Positions 8,270 through 17,881 are shown, counted from the stretch's first letter. The stretch is DNA of 64,000 nt from DAOMNO01 sp035443885 (GCA_035443885.1 DAOMNO010000015.1:1-64000); one strand, 5' to 3'. Numbers and translations: made by a program. Notes: a model not told the origin generated them from the sequence alone.

Positions 8270-10270
8270 ATGCCGCTTGAAGTTGCCAATCTGCTCTCGC
8301 CGGAAGGCGCGATTGCCCGGCGGCTGGAGCACTTCGAGTCGCGCCCGCAACAGGTGGAAATGGCCGCTGCGGTCGAACGCGCGCTGGCCAACAAGGGACG
8401 GCTGCTTGTGGAAGCTGGCACAGGCGTAGGCAAGTCGTTCGCATATCTCCTTCCCGCCATCAAGCGCGTGGTTGAACACGAAGAGCGGGTCGTCATCGTT
8501 ACGAACACGATCAACCTGCAGGAACAGCTCATTGAGAAGGATATTCCGCTGCTGAATGCCGTCATCCCCGAAGAGTTCAGCGCAGTGCTGGTGAAGGGAC
8601 GAGGCAACTATGTGTCGCTTCGTAGGCTTCGTCTTGCCAGCGAGCGGCAGGAACGCTTATTCGCAGACGAAGAGTATCGACACGCGCTGCATCAACTGGA
8701 AGACTGGGCCTACACGACACGAGATGGCACGCTGTCCACGCTGCCACAACTGAATCGGCCTGAAGTGTGGGACTACGCGCAGTCCGATTCGCATAATTGC
8801 ATGGGCCGCAAATGCCCGACATACAAAAAGTGCTTTTACCAGACGGCGCGACGACGAATGGAGAACGGCGATCTGCTCATCTGCAATCACGCGTTGTTCT
8901 TTTCTGATCTTGCGCTGCGGGGTGGCGGCGTGGGCTTCCTGCCAAAGTACGACCACGTCATCCTTGATGAAGCCCACTGCATTGAAGATGTGGCTGCGGA
9001 GCATTTCGGCCTTTCGCTGTCCGAGGGGCGCGTCAATCATCTGCTGAAACTGCTTTACCACCCGCGCAAACAGCGGGGTTTTCTTGCAGCCCTGCGATTG
9101 AAGGACGGCACAACCGATCTCATCGACCAGACCGTCTTTCACGTCATGCGTTGTCATGATTCAGCAACTGCGCTGTTTGCGAATCTGCTGGAGTGGCAGC
9201 GTCGTCGCGGCCCCGGTAACGGGCGCATTGCGTCGCCTGCAATCGCCGAGAACACGCTCACGGAAGATATGACCGAACTCTCGAAGCGACTCAAACTGCT
9301 CAAAGAGAAGGCCGCAACGGAAGCGGACGAGTTTGAACTGAACAGTTATGCAGTGCGAGCTGCAGAAATCGCACAATGCGCAAAGGTTCTTCTCGATCAG
9401 GAGATCGAAGGATGCGTGTACTGGCTGGAAGGCGCGGAAGTGCCGCCAGCGAGCGCTTTCCAGCGCAAGCCGCGCTTGACACTGAAGTGCGTTGCAGTTG
9501 AAGTCGGCCCGGTGATGCAGGAACGGCTATTCAGCCAGGAGATCGGCGTTGTGCTGACATCCGCCACATTGGCGACTGGACCGAATGATTTCTCGCATAT
9601 CGCATCAAGGCTTGGTTGTGAGAGCGCAGAGACGCTGCAACTCGGCAGCCCGTTCAATCACTCGCGGCAGATGCGCGTTATCGTCGATCCATCCATGCCC
9701 GAGCCGACACATCCGGATTACCTTGATGAGCTCCTGCCGCGTCTGGAGCAACACATTCGCGCCACCGATGGCGGGGCATTCGTGCTGTTCACCAGCTTCG
9801 CCATGCTGAACAACGTGGCGGATCGACTCCGCCCGGCACTCATGGAGTTTGATTTCCCCATCCTCGTGCAAGGCGTGGACGGCCCGCCCGGCCTGCTGCT
9901 CAAGCGATTCCGCGACGATGAACGATCTGTCCTTCTAGGCACAAACAGCTTCTGGCAAGGCGTTGACGTGCGCGGGCGCGGCTTGCGCAATGTCATCATC
10001 ACGCGATTGCCCTTTGACGTGCCGGATCGGCCATTGATCGAAGCCCGACACGAACGCATCCTCGCACGCGGCGGCAACCCCTTCATGCACGATCAGGTGC
10101 CGCGTGCGGTCATTCGCTTCAAGCAGGGCATCGGGCGATTGATCCGTTCGCATACTGACACGGGACGCATCGTGCTCCTCGACCCGCGCGTTGTAACGAA
10201 ACGTTATGGCAGGATGTTCCTTGACGCCCTGCCTGATGGTGTTGAAGCAGAACGTGAGTACGCGGAGTAG
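8270..10270 (+). CDS. dinG: DinG/XPD-family ATP-dependent DNA helicase
   Basis: 667 residues. Walker A AGTGVGKS (49-56), DEAH box (233-236), and the C-terminal helicase motifs SFWQGVDVRGRGLRNVIITR and RFKQGIGRLIRS fit DinG, a 5'-3' superfamily-2 helicase that resolves R-loops and G-quadruplexes. Between the DNA-binding motifs lies a C177-X4-C182-X5-C188 cluster matching three of the four [4Fe-4S] ligands of E. coli DinG. The position of the first ligand (in KGRGRYLC of E. coli) reads KGRGNYVSLRR here, with Ser116 in place of Cys. C205 sits nearby in LLICNHAL and might substitute. The ATG at 8270 is preferred over a TTG at 8243 because homology begins there. Symbol by family, not proven orthology. 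Confidence 0.88.
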   Translation: MPLEVANLLSPEGAIARRLEHFESRPQQVEMAAAVERALANKGRLLVEAGTGVGKSFAYLLPAIKRVVEHEERVVIVTNTINLQEQLIEKDIPLLNAVIPEEFSAVLVKGRGNYVSLRRLRLASERQERLFADEEYRHALHQLEDWAYTTRDGTLSTLPQLNRPEVWDYAQSDSHNCMGRKCPTYKKCFYQTARRRMENGDLLICNHALFFSDLALRGGGVGFLPKYDHVILDEAHCIEDVAAEHFGLSLSEGRVNHLLKLLYHPRKQRGFLAALRLKDGTTDLIDQTVFHVMRCHDSATALFANLLEWQRRRGPGNGRIASPAIAENTLTEDMTELSKRLKLLKEKAATEADEFELNSYAVRAAEIAQCAKVLLDQEIEGCVYWLEGAEVPPASAFQRKPRLTLKCVAVEVGPVMQERLFSQEIGVVLTSATLATGPNDFSHIASRLGCESAETLQLGSPFNHSRQMRVIVDPSMPEPTHPDYLDELLPRLEQHIRATDGGAFVLFTSFAMLNNVADRLRPALMEFDFPILVQGVDGPPGLLLKRFRDDERSVLLGTNSFWQGVDVRGRGLRNVIITRLPFDVPDRPLIEARHERILARGGNPFMHDQVPRAVIRFKQGIGRLIRSHTDTGRIVLLDPRVVTKRYGRMFLDALPDGVEAEREYAE

Positions 10271-10331
10271 GTCTGACCGTTTCGGTATGCTTCGTTATCA
10301 TGTCCGCCTGTCTGTCACTCCAGGAAACACC

Positions 10332-11732
10332 ATGCTCGGCAAAGTTTTCAAAGCCTACGACGTTCGTGCGACCTACCCGAAGCCGCTCAATGAGAAATTG
10401 GCATGGCAGATCGGCTACGGCATCGCGCAGTTCCTGACAGAAGAGGCTTCCAACGCCGGGCATGATGAACCGATGATGCGGCATATCGTCGTCGGGCGTG
10501 ATATGCGAAAAAGCTCGCCCGCGCTGAGTGATGCGCTCAAACGCGGCATGAGGGATTTCGGCGCACACGTCATCGATGTCGGCATGGTCGATACGCCGTT
10601 TATCTCATTCGCGATCAACTATCTCGGCTGCTGCGGCGGTGTGCAGGTGACCGCATCGCATAATCCGGCGAACTACAACGGCTTCAAGATTTCCAAAATC
10701 GCGGCGAAGCCTGTGGGCATGACCACTGGCTTGGATGACATTCGACGTATGGCTGCGATGGCTGACCGCGACAAAGTAACCAGTGCCAACGGGCGTGAGG
10801 AAAAACGCGATCTCTGGGCGGCCTATCGCGAACACGTGCACCAGTTTCTCGACGCCGACCTCCTCAGCGGCACAAAAACGCTGAAGGTCGCCATCGACGC
10901 TTCCAACGGCATGGCGGGGACGATGATTCCCAAAGTCTTCGGCGATGTAAAAGGGCTGAAGATCACCAAGATCAACTTCGACAACTCCACCGGCGAGTTC
11001 GTGCATGAGCCGAATCCACTGGTTGAAGCCAATCTTGCTGAACTGCGCGAGAAGGTCGTCTCGCTCAAAGCTGACCTCGGCATCTGCTTCGATGGCGATG
11101 CCGATCGCTGCATGGTGGTCGATGAGAAAGCAGATATCGTGGGATGCGATCATCTGACGGCGTGGCTTGCGCAGGAGATGCTCAAATCCAGTCCCGGCGC
11201 GGCGATTGTCTATGACCTGCGATCGACAAAGGCTCTGCCAGAGATGATCGAATCTGGCGGCGGGAAACCCGTCAAAAGCCGCGTGGGCCATGTGTTCATG
11301 AAGCAGAAGCTCGCGGAACACGATGCGGTCTTCGGCGGCGAACTCTCAGGCCATTTCTACTTCCGCGAGAACTTTTACGCCGACTCCGGCGCCATGGCGT
11401 TCGCTTGCGTGGTCAGCTCGCTCGTTCGCGCCGGCAAGAGCATGAGCAAGTTGATCGCACCGGCAAGAAAGTACGCACAATCCGGCGAGATCAACTTCGA
11501 GAACGAAGACAAAGAAGCCGCGATTGACGATCTGAAGCGGGCGTACAAGAAGAAGGCGAAGATTGAGGAACTGGACGGCGTAACCGTCGATATGGGAGAT
11601 TGGTGGTGCAACGTCCGCATGAGCAACACCGAGCCGCTGTTGCGGCTGAATCTCGAAGCGGCAGATCGCAAGACTGTCGAAACGCTGGTGAAAGAAGTTT
11701 CTCAATACCTCGGCAAGCGCGTGGCGCATTGA
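10332..11732 (+). CDS. manB: Phosphomannomutase / phosphoglucomutase
   Basis: 466 residues, the standard size of the alpha-D-phosphohexomutase family. All four active-site loops are visible: phosphoserine loop TASHNP (S109), Mg-binding DGDADR (D254, D256, D258), sugar-specificity loop GGELSGH (335-341), and the phosphate loop RMSNTEPLLRL near 430-440. It interconverts mannose- or glucose-6-phosphate and the 1-phosphates, feeding GDP-mannose/UDP-glucose for surface polysaccharides. The start at 10332 follows CAGGAAACACC; longer in-frame extensions overlap the end of the helicase gene and are not conserved. The sugar-loop sequence GEXSGH is the type seen in PMM/PGM enzymes, but substrate preference cannot be fixed from sequence. 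Confidence 0.93.
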   Translation: MLGKVFKAYDVRATYPKPLNEKLAWQIGYGIAQFLTEEASNAGHDEPMMRHIVVGRDMRKSSPALSDALKRGMRDFGAHVIDVGMVDTPFISFAINYLGCCGGVQVTASHNPANYNGFKISKIAAKPVGMTTGLDDIRRMAAMADRDKVTSANGREEKRDLWAAYREHVHQFLDADLLSGTKTLKVAIDASNGMAGTMIPKVFGDVKGLKITKINFDNSTGEFVHEPNPLVEANLAELREKVVSLKADLGICFDGDADRCMVVDEKADIVGCDHLTAWLAQEMLKSSPGAAIVYDLRSTKALPEMIESGGGKPVKSRVGHVFMKQKLAEHDAVFGGELSGHFYFRENFYADSGAMAFACVVSSLVRAGKSMSKLIAPARKYAQSGEINFENEDKEAAIDDLKRAYKKKAKIEELDGVTVDMGDWWCNVRMSNTEPLLRLNLEAADRKTVETLVKEVSQYLGKRVAH

Positions 11733-11766
11733 CCGTTCGCTGATTTCATCACGATCACGAAAGAAA

Positions 11767-11798
11767 ACGGTGCGGGCCTTTTCAGACCCGCACCGTTG
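11767..11798. terminator. Bidirectional intrinsic terminator
   Basis: Stem AACGGTGCGGG / CCCGCACCGTT (11 bp) with a 10-base loop lies between the convergent phosphohexomutase and haloperoxidase-like genes. A-rich sequence precedes it (AAAGAAAA), giving a T-run on the minus strand; T-rich sequence on the plus strand is weaker. Confidence 0.75.
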
Positions 11799-11830
11799 TT
11801 CTCACGCCATTGGAGGAGCGTTTGAGACTG

Positions 11831-13987
11831 TTATGAGCACGGCCCCCACGAGCCGAGCAGCATGAGCAGGTCGAGCACATCGACGACCGCGTCCTTGTTC
11901 AGATCTGCGGGACAGAGGCCGGGGCAGGCGCCCCACGAGCCGAGCAGCATAAGCAGGTCCTGCACGTCCACCGCACCGCTGGCGTTGATGTCGTGCGGAC
12001 AGAACACCGTGCCGTCATTGAAGTATTCGAGTGCCTTGGCGAAAACAATCGCGCCGAGCTGATGACCCATACGACGCGCGGGGAAATCGTCAACATACGG
12101 GTGAATACCCCCGTAGATGCGAGAACGGGCCGATTGATCAGACGCATCGAAATACGTACCCCATTGCAGTGTCAGGTCCACACTTGGGCCTTGCTCGTGG
12201 TGCAGGCTCTTGTTCGCAGGGAAGTGATACTCACCGATGCCGCCAGGGAAGTACGGCGTGCCCGTCAGGAATGTCAGAATCTCTGCAATCGTGCGGCTGT
12301 AGGTGGAGTGCCCCGATGTGTAACCGGCGAATGGCGGCGTGATGAACGTGGGGAGCTGATACGTTACCCAACGCTTCGCGCGAATCCAGCGAACGCCGCT
12401 GTACGGCGCTTCCAGATCGTTCACCCACGGATACACCCACACGGGATGTAAGCCCCATGGGAAGCTGGGCACGCCGGGCCACGCCATCACGGCGATTTCA
12501 CCAACCGGATACTCGTACACAAGCTCGTTGTTCTCGTCGTATACGGGCATGCCGTCCTCATCAACAACCATTTCTGCGAGGTGATGATGCTTCTCGCCCG
12601 GCTTGATGGTGTCTTCCGTGATCAACTCGATGATTCCTGGAATGAGAGGCAGGCCTGCGGGGTGATAGGAAGGCAGTTTCGGATCGGTGGACTGGCCACG
12701 ATCCGCCATATAGCGAATGGCGGAGATGGGACGCACGTAGTCGTAGTAGCCTTTCGTACCCCAGCAGGCGACGGCCGCATCGTGCGCACCGCCGTTGATT
12801 GCAAGGTACATCTTCACGTCCCATTCCAGCGGATCGAGAATTGGCCCCTGCCCTTTCATGCGTCGCTCGAACATCGGATGATCAACGACGTCATTGGCCA
12901 CTTCGTTCCAGTGGCCGGGAGGCGTTGAGCTTTGAGGACCGTCTGCCCAGAACTCTGCGAGAACGCGCGTATAGTCGCCGAGCTTCACCAGATTTGACTG
13001 ATATGGCTTACCGGTCGCAGGATTAATCGGATGCCCTGTGCCATCGTTTTTGCCAAGGCTGTTGTTGCCGAACACACCGGGCGAAATGTCGATGTATTCG
13101 CCGCTATCCGGGTCGAGCTTGCTGGTCTGCACGATCACATCGGTGAACGTGTCAATCCACTCCTGATGGGTCGCTGTGTAGAGATACGGCGGGTCGCCCT
13201 GATCGAGGTACACGCCCGGCTTGCCGGGAGTGGCATGCTGGGGGCCGAGTGCGAACGGCGTAACGAAGCCCCAATGCGGGCCGATAAACTTCGGCACGTT
13301 GCCCTCAATCACGTTGCCCTGCTGATCGATAATGACGTTCAGCCAGATCGACTGCCAACGATTCGGATCGATCAGATTGGGTGAGCCAGGCATTTCAACG
13401 ACCAATGGATCGTTGATTGGCTCGTAAGCCGGATGCTGGAAGTTACCCGCTTCATTTGAACTATCTGCGAAGCCCGCATCAATGACAGCCTGCCCGCATC
13501 GATTGCCGATGGCCGCAGGCGATGTGCCGAAGATTGAGTCAAACTCCGGGTCATAGCCAAGTTCAACCATCAGGTTCGCGAGCATCGGGAGCGTTTCGGC
13601 TGCGCCAGGGGAGTTCGCAAAGCGATGCTTGAGTACGCGGTACGCGGCGTAGCTGATCGCCTCGCGCCTCGCCGCAGCCACATCCTTCGCAACAGCCTTC
13701 TCATTGCCGAAGACACCGATGGCATCTGCGTCGTACACCGCCCATGCATCCCACATGGCTGCGGAGACGTGATACAGATTGCGCGCGTGAATCGGCGGCC
13801 TGGCGAAATCCTTGCGAATCGACGCAAGAAGCGCTTCGTTCCAGATTCTCGCGATCGAATGCTCCTTGCTGTCTGCGTACGTCGTTGACGTAAGCAGACA
13901 CAATGACACTGCGCCCAAGCCGAGTGCACATACACTCCGCCCCCAGCCGCGCATCACGCGGCGTTTCGTCACACCAACCTTTGACAT
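11831..13987 (-). CDS. Secreted vanadium-dependent haloperoxidase/PAP2-like protein with two dockerin-like repeats
   Basis: 718 residues. Signal peptide (residues 1 to about 38, twin basic start then GLGAVSLCLLTS). The middle contains the vanadate/phosphate-binding motifs of the PAP2/haloperoxidase superfamily: YTSGHSTYSR (P-loop with catalytic-type His) and SRIYGGIHPYVDDF (the SRxxxxxH motif). A long insert-rich N-terminal half is as in bacterial vanadium haloperoxidases. The last 60 residues hold two dockerin-like repeats ending in LLMLLGSWGAC and LLMLLGSWGPC, each preceded by a Cys and an Asp-rich loop. The start at 13987 has GGGAGG 9 bases upstream. Function could be halide oxidation or phosphatase; sequence alone does not separate these. 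Confidence 0.85.
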   Translation of the reverse strand: MSKVGVTKRRVMRGWGRSVCALGLGAVSLCLLTSTTYADSKEHSIARIWNEALLASIRKDFARPPIHARNLYHVSAAMWDAWAVYDADAIGVFGNEKAVAKDVAAARREAISYAAYRVLKHRFANSPGAAETLPMLANLMVELGYDPEFDSIFGTSPAAIGNRCGQAVIDAGFADSSNEAGNFQHPAYEPINDPLVVEMPGSPNLIDPNRWQSIWLNVIIDQQGNVIEGNVPKFIGPHWGFVTPFALGPQHATPGKPGVYLDQGDPPYLYTATHQEWIDTFTDVIVQTSKLDPDSGEYIDISPGVFGNNSLGKNDGTGHPINPATGKPYQSNLVKLGDYTRVLAEFWADGPQSSTPPGHWNEVANDVVDHPMFERRMKGQGPILDPLEWDVKMYLAINGGAHDAAVACWGTKGYYDYVRPISAIRYMADRGQSTDPKLPSYHPAGLPLIPGIIELITEDTIKPGEKHHHLAEMVVDEDGMPVYDENNELVYEYPVGEIAVMAWPGVPSFPWGLHPVWVYPWVNDLEAPYSGVRWIRAKRWVTYQLPTFITPPFAGYTSGHSTYSRTIAEILTFLTGTPYFPGGIGEYHFPANKSLHHEQGPSVDLTLQWGTYFDASDQSARSRIYGGIHPYVDDFPARRMGHQLGAIVFAKALEYFNDGTVFCPHDINASGAVDVQDLLMLLGSWGACPGLCPADLNKDAVVDVLDLLMLLGSWGPCS

Positions 13988-14432
13988 GGTTCCATCCTCC
14001 CGTGCAGCACGTTCCGCCATCGTGTGGCGGATGACCCATTGGGGCGACTTGCGTCGCGCCAACCACGCCCATGATGACGGCAAAAGTGCACGTATGAGCA
14101 AGCCATGCACCCTGCCCCTCTCTCGCCTGCCCGCATGACAGGCATTTATAAATCAATATACGACGATACGAGATGGCCGCAAGTGCTTTTTGCCAATGGA
14201 GTGCCGCAATTTGTCCATCCGGCATATCCCCCCCACTGTGCTCACAGGGGCTGCAGGAGGCAATCCCCTAGGGGAGCAGATTTTTCTCTGCCCCCTCACG
14301 CCAGAGCCTCGGCGTTCGCTTCTTCCTGTAGCGAGCCGTGTCCGATCGGGCGGCCGCCACACATCACGCACACAAGCGTATTGTGGGTAACACCGAGCCA
14401 ACCTTCTTCCTCAATCTCAATGGGGCGCACCG
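13988..14432. other. Divergent intergenic region with GC-rich hairpins
   Basis: 445 bases without a convincing gene. It separates the divergent haloperoxidase-like and lipase-like genes. An AT-rich patch near 14140-14165 (ATTTATAAATCAATATA) could hold promoters. Between 14228 and 14295 there are three adjacent potential stem-loops: CCCC-CTGTG/CACAG-GGGG, the 10-bp palindrome CCCCTAGGGG (14265-14274), and GGGG-GCAGA-TTTTTC-TCTGC-CCCC (14271-14295). The second overlaps the third, so alternative pairing is possible. Confidence 0.5.
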
Positions 14433-15779
14433 ATGCTCATCATCATTCACGGCTGGAGCGACACATCGAACTCATTCAAGCGGCTGGGCAATCTCCTCAA
14501 AGCCGAGGGCATCGTCTCTTCTGTTGCCCATGTTCGTCTGGGCGACTACATCTCACTGGATGACGATGTTACGTTCGATGACTTGTCAACGGCCCTTCAA
14601 GCGGCGTGGGTAAAGGAGAAACTGCCCACATCACCACGCAGTTGCGATGTCGTCATTCACAGCACAGGCGGCCTTGTGATTCGTCACTGGTTGACCACGC
14701 ATCACAAACCGCAGACGAATCCGATTCACCGCCTTCTCATGCTTGCGCCGGCGAACTTCGGCTCGCACCTCGCGCATAAAGGCCGCTCGTTTGTCGGTCG
14801 CGTCGTCAAAGGCTTTAAGAGCGAGCGTCGCTTTCACACCGGGGCGAAAATCCTCGACGGTCTTGAGCTGGCCAGCCCATTCACGTGGGAGCTTGCGCAG
14901 CAGGATCGTTTCGGCAGTGAGACATGGTACGGCTCCGGCGCGATGCTCTGCACGGTGCTCGTCGGCACCGCAGGTTATGGCGGCATATCAGCGGTCGCCA
15001 ACGAATCAGGTTCCGACGGCACGGTGCGCGTTTCCACAGCGAATCTCGATCCGCTCTACGTCAAACTCGACTTTGCGAAGAATCCGCAGGAGCCAACCGT
15101 TCAGCTCAAACGCCCGAAGGGATCAACCGCTTTCGCGCGACTGCCCGGTGTCAACCACACGACCATCACGCTGAACAAGACAGAGAAGACGAACAGCATG
15201 GTGCTCGGGTTCATCAAGGAAGCGTTGACCGTTACTGACAGCAGCTTCGATGCGCACATTGCCAGGCTGCACACACATTCAGAGCAGGCCAGAAATGCGG
15301 AAAGCGGCATTCGGCATACGCAGGCATATCAGAACACGGTGGTTCGGCTCACCGATGATGCTGAGGCAGGCGTAGAAGATTACTTCTTCGAACTGTTCGC
15401 CAAACGCCGAAACAGCGACGGCAGCTTTGGCGGGGTGGACAACCGAATCACCGCCATCATCCAACAGGAAATCTTTGGTAAGGTGCATAACTTCAAAGCC
15501 GACCCGTCGTATCGCAGCATGTTGTTCAACATCAACGCGCTGCGCTCGCGGATTATCAGCGAAGGCCTGCCGCTCTTCGCCAGCATCACCGCGATGCCGG
15601 ACATTCGGCAGACAAAGACCGTGGGATACTCAACTGTCGGCTATGACGACATCGGCAGCATTCGCCTCGACACGAAACGGCTCAACGAGTTATTTCAGCC
15701 GGACCGAACCGTCCTGATCGACATCGTGATCAAACGCGAGCAGACCGAGCGTGTGTTCCAGTTCAAGCCGCTGACGTAA
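14433..15779 (+). CDS. Lipase-like alpha/beta hydrolase with C-terminal extension
   Basis: 448 residues. The N-terminus is the core of an alpha/beta hydrolase: oxyanion-type HGWSD (residues 6-10) and nucleophile elbow VIHSTGGLV with Ser77, the variant HSTGG typical of triacylglycerol-lipase/PGAP1-like esterases. A His in VNHTTIT (near 235) may complete a triad. Residues about 270-448 form a second, beta-rich domain of unknown function with no recognised motif. No signal peptide is evident, and the protein begins directly at the first strand, so a cytoplasmic or non-classically placed enzyme is suggested. An upstream start is possible but no better site was seen. Stands alone. Confidence 0.75.
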   Translation: MLIIIHGWSDTSNSFKRLGNLLKAEGIVSSVAHVRLGDYISLDDDVTFDDLSTALQAAWVKEKLPTSPRSCDVVIHSTGGLVIRHWLTTHHKPQTNPIHRLLMLAPANFGSHLAHKGRSFVGRVVKGFKSERRFHTGAKILDGLELASPFTWELAQQDRFGSETWYGSGAMLCTVLVGTAGYGGISAVANESGSDGTVRVSTANLDPLYVKLDFAKNPQEPTVQLKRPKGSTAFARLPGVNHTTITLNKTEKTNSMVLGFIKEALTVTDSSFDAHIARLHTHSEQARNAESGIRHTQAYQNTVVRLTDDAEAGVEDYFFELFAKRRNSDGSFGGVDNRITAIIQQEIFGKVHNFKADPSYRSMLFNINALRSRIISEGLPLFASITAMPDIRQTKTVGYSTVGYDDIGSIRLDTKRLNELFQPDRTVLIDIVIKREQTERVFQFKPLT

Positions 15780-15834
15780 GTGAGGCGATGAAGCCGCTTT
15801 ACGATTGCTGTAGCACCCCGCTTAGCATCGCTAC

Positions 15835-15861
15835 TTGACGCCCCCCCCCCGCGTGTAAACT
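15835..15861 (+). promoter_or_regulatory. Putative promoter with C10 tract in its spacer
   Basis: TTGACG (15835-15840, 5/6 to the -35 consensus) is followed by ten consecutive C, then GCGTG, then TAAACT (15856-15861, 4/6 to the -10). The spacer is 15 bases, of which 10 are the C-run. The only gene it could serve is the Cys-rich secreted protein starting 64 bases downstream. Confidence 0.4.
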
Positions 15862-15924
15862 CGTGCATTATCACGTGGTCATTTGGCTGTCTATCCATTT
15901 GCTCTGACGTAAAGGACAACACAG

Positions 15925-16320
15925 GTGAAACAGGCTCTCAGATTCAATCCACTTCTTCTCATGTGTGTCTTTGTTCTTGCAACTGCAGCTTCGGCGCATT
16001 CACAGGTCTATGGATCTGGCTGCTGGGACATTGACGACGATGGCCAGTGCTGCGCTCAGCACAATATTCCGTGCTCAGACTGTGGGACATATCTCTGTTG
16101 CCCAACAATCGTCTTCGACGGCTTTGTCTTTAAGATTGTCCACGCTGCAAGCGGATGGCATTACGAAATCGACAACGCCACAGTGCGCTCGTCACAATGC
16201 CGCATTCGCCAGCGCACATGCTTGAACCCCGGCGATCCCTGCACACTGACGGATGAGTTTGACAATTTGTGGTGTGCGACACCGTTCTTACCTGGATACC
16301 CTCAAACATGTGGTCCATGA
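15925..16320 (+). CDS. Small secreted cysteine-rich protein
   Basis: 131 residues from a GTG start with AAAGGA upstream. Signal peptide about residues 1-27 (LLLMCVFVLATAASAHSQ). The mature part of about 105 residues has 12 cysteines, including two CC pairs (GQCCAQ and LCCPT) and C-x-x-C spacing (PCSDC), which suggests a disulfide-stabilised extracellular protein. A short acidic DIDDDGQ stretch could bind calcium. I do not recognise a family. The stop overlaps the ATG of the next gene (ATGA), so the two are translationally coupled. Confidence 0.7.
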   Translation: MKQALRFNPLLLMCVFVLATAASAHSQVYGSGCWDIDDDGQCCAQHNIPCSDCGTYLCCPTIVFDGFVFKIVHAASGWHYEIDNATVRSSQCRIRQRTCLNPGDPCTLTDEFDNLWCATPFLPGYPQTCGP

Positions 16321-17762
16321 TATCTTCACCTTTCGAGGTGCGCCGGCGGAAGCGCGCTCTGCTTGTGCTGGGCTGCCTGACTCTGGGGTCACATGCCCTT
16401 GGCGACGCGCCACCGAGTCGTAACGCTTCGGCTCCTGCACGCGCACAGCACACGCCGCACGAGTTGACCACGGTTCACCCACCGAATCCTCAAGGCCGGC
16501 CTTATCGCGCTTTGTTCCTGGCGCATGAGATCGGCGAAGGCGACATTGAGCGGTATGCACGCTGGCTTCATTTGAGTCCTGAGCAGCGCCAGCATCTTCA
16601 CAATCTCTTCCACCAGTATGAGGCTGACAATCGCACACTGATGGCAGAGCGGCTGGAAGCCCTTTGGGACGAGTCCGCTGCCGTCGCTGCGATGGGGTCT
16701 GCTTCATTCAACCCCGAAGCGGCACGACGAAACTCAGCGTTGTATCACCTGCGAGAGGATTATGCGCGGCGCATGATTGCTGTGGAGCGCAACCTGTTCG
16801 ACTCGCTTGAGGCGGTCCTGACCGAGTCTCAGCAGTTGCAGATGGAGCGAGTGCGACTGCTGCGTGAACGTGATCACTACGAGATACCCGCAACCGAATT
16901 GCATGGCTCCACGCTTGAACTGTCCGTCGTGCTTGATGAGCTGACCAGATACATTGATGATTTCTTTGTTACGGACTGGCCATCGCTTCTAATTGAACTC
17001 GAAGCGTACGATCGCAAACTCACCTCGTTGCGGCGCGATCTCTGGCAGGCATGGCTTCGCCGCATGACACGCGGCGTGGAATTGCTCGCCACGCAGAGTA
17101 TGTCCGCTGATGAAGCGTTACGGAGACAACTGTTGGCGCAACGTGATGTCCTTGTGCGACGCGCAGCAAACATCAGCGCCGAGCTGGCTGTGTTGAATGA
17201 GCGATCCGCTGTTCGTCTCATGCAGTTCCTCGATGAACGATCCGCAAGCATTTTTCAGGCAAGCTACCTTGCGGGCGCATATCCGCGTGTGCACCCGAAC
17301 TTCCATGATGCTCGCGAGGTTATTCAATCTGTCGCCAGCGATGATCGCCTCGATCCTGAAATTTCCGTCGCCATCAGAGCGATGGCTGATCGATACATCC
17401 TCGAAGAAGAGCAGATCAACGAGACGATGCGCCGCGCCTGCCGGGAATATGCGATTTGGCACGAGAGAACACTGCAAACCAGCCCTCGTGAGGAAGCGCT
17501 GTTAGAGCAACTTGCTTTCGGTCGCTCTCAGCGCATAGCCCTTGCGGAGCAGGTTCTTGCCGACTTGCAGTCCCTGATCGCAGAGAGCCAGCAGGAAGCG
17601 TTCGCCCGCTCAGTGGCCGCCTACCGCGAACGGATCAAGCGGCTTCCTAGCCACGTATACGACCCCGCAGCACAGGAGGGACGAATGATCGCCGACCCCC
17701 GCGCGTCCAGCACATCGCGTGCGCTTCGTGGAGCGATGCAGAACCGATCCTCCGGGCGCTGA
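16317..17762 (+). CDS. Secreted helical protein of unknown function
   Basis: 481 residues from the ATG that overlaps the preceding stop; an ATG at 16308 is an alternative. N-terminus RRRKRALLVLGCLTLGSHALG looks like a signal peptide. The rest is strongly alpha-helical, rich in Arg, Glu, Leu and Gln, with heptad-like stretches (residues about 60-200 and 330-460). The segment HLSPEQRQHLHNLFHQYEA (near 85) is reminiscent of the LTxxQ helices of periplasmic Spy/CpxP-type chaperones, but this is only a resemblance. Coupled to the Cys-rich secreted protein upstream, so the two may act together outside the cytoplasm. Confidence 0.65.
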   Translation: MISSPFEVRRRKRALLVLGCLTLGSHALGDAPPSRNASAPARAQHTPHELTTVHPPNPQGRPYRALFLAHEIGEGDIERYARWLHLSPEQRQHLHNLFHQYEADNRTLMAERLEALWDESAAVAAMGSASFNPEAARRNSALYHLREDYARRMIAVERNLFDSLEAVLTESQQLQMERVRLLRERDHYEIPATELHGSTLELSVVLDELTRYIDDFFVTDWPSLLIELEAYDRKLTSLRRDLWQAWLRRMTRGVELLATQSMSADEALRRQLLAQRDVLVRRAANISAELAVLNERSAVRLMQFLDERSASIFQASYLAGAYPRVHPNFHDAREVIQSVASDDRLDPEISVAIRAMADRYILEEEQINETMRRACREYAIWHERTLQTSPREEALLEQLAFGRSQRIALAEQVLADLQSLIAESQQEAFARSVAAYRERIKRLPSHVYDPAAQEGRMIADPRASSTSRALRGAMQNRSSGR

Positions 17763-17881
17763 AGTGTAGTGACCTTGCTGCCTGGAAGACGACCTCACGA
17801 TTGGGGATTCGCGCGACGTGGCAAAACGGCCCCAAGGCTGCATCTTTGCCCGCTCCCGCTGCGTAACGTATCCTTTTGCAC

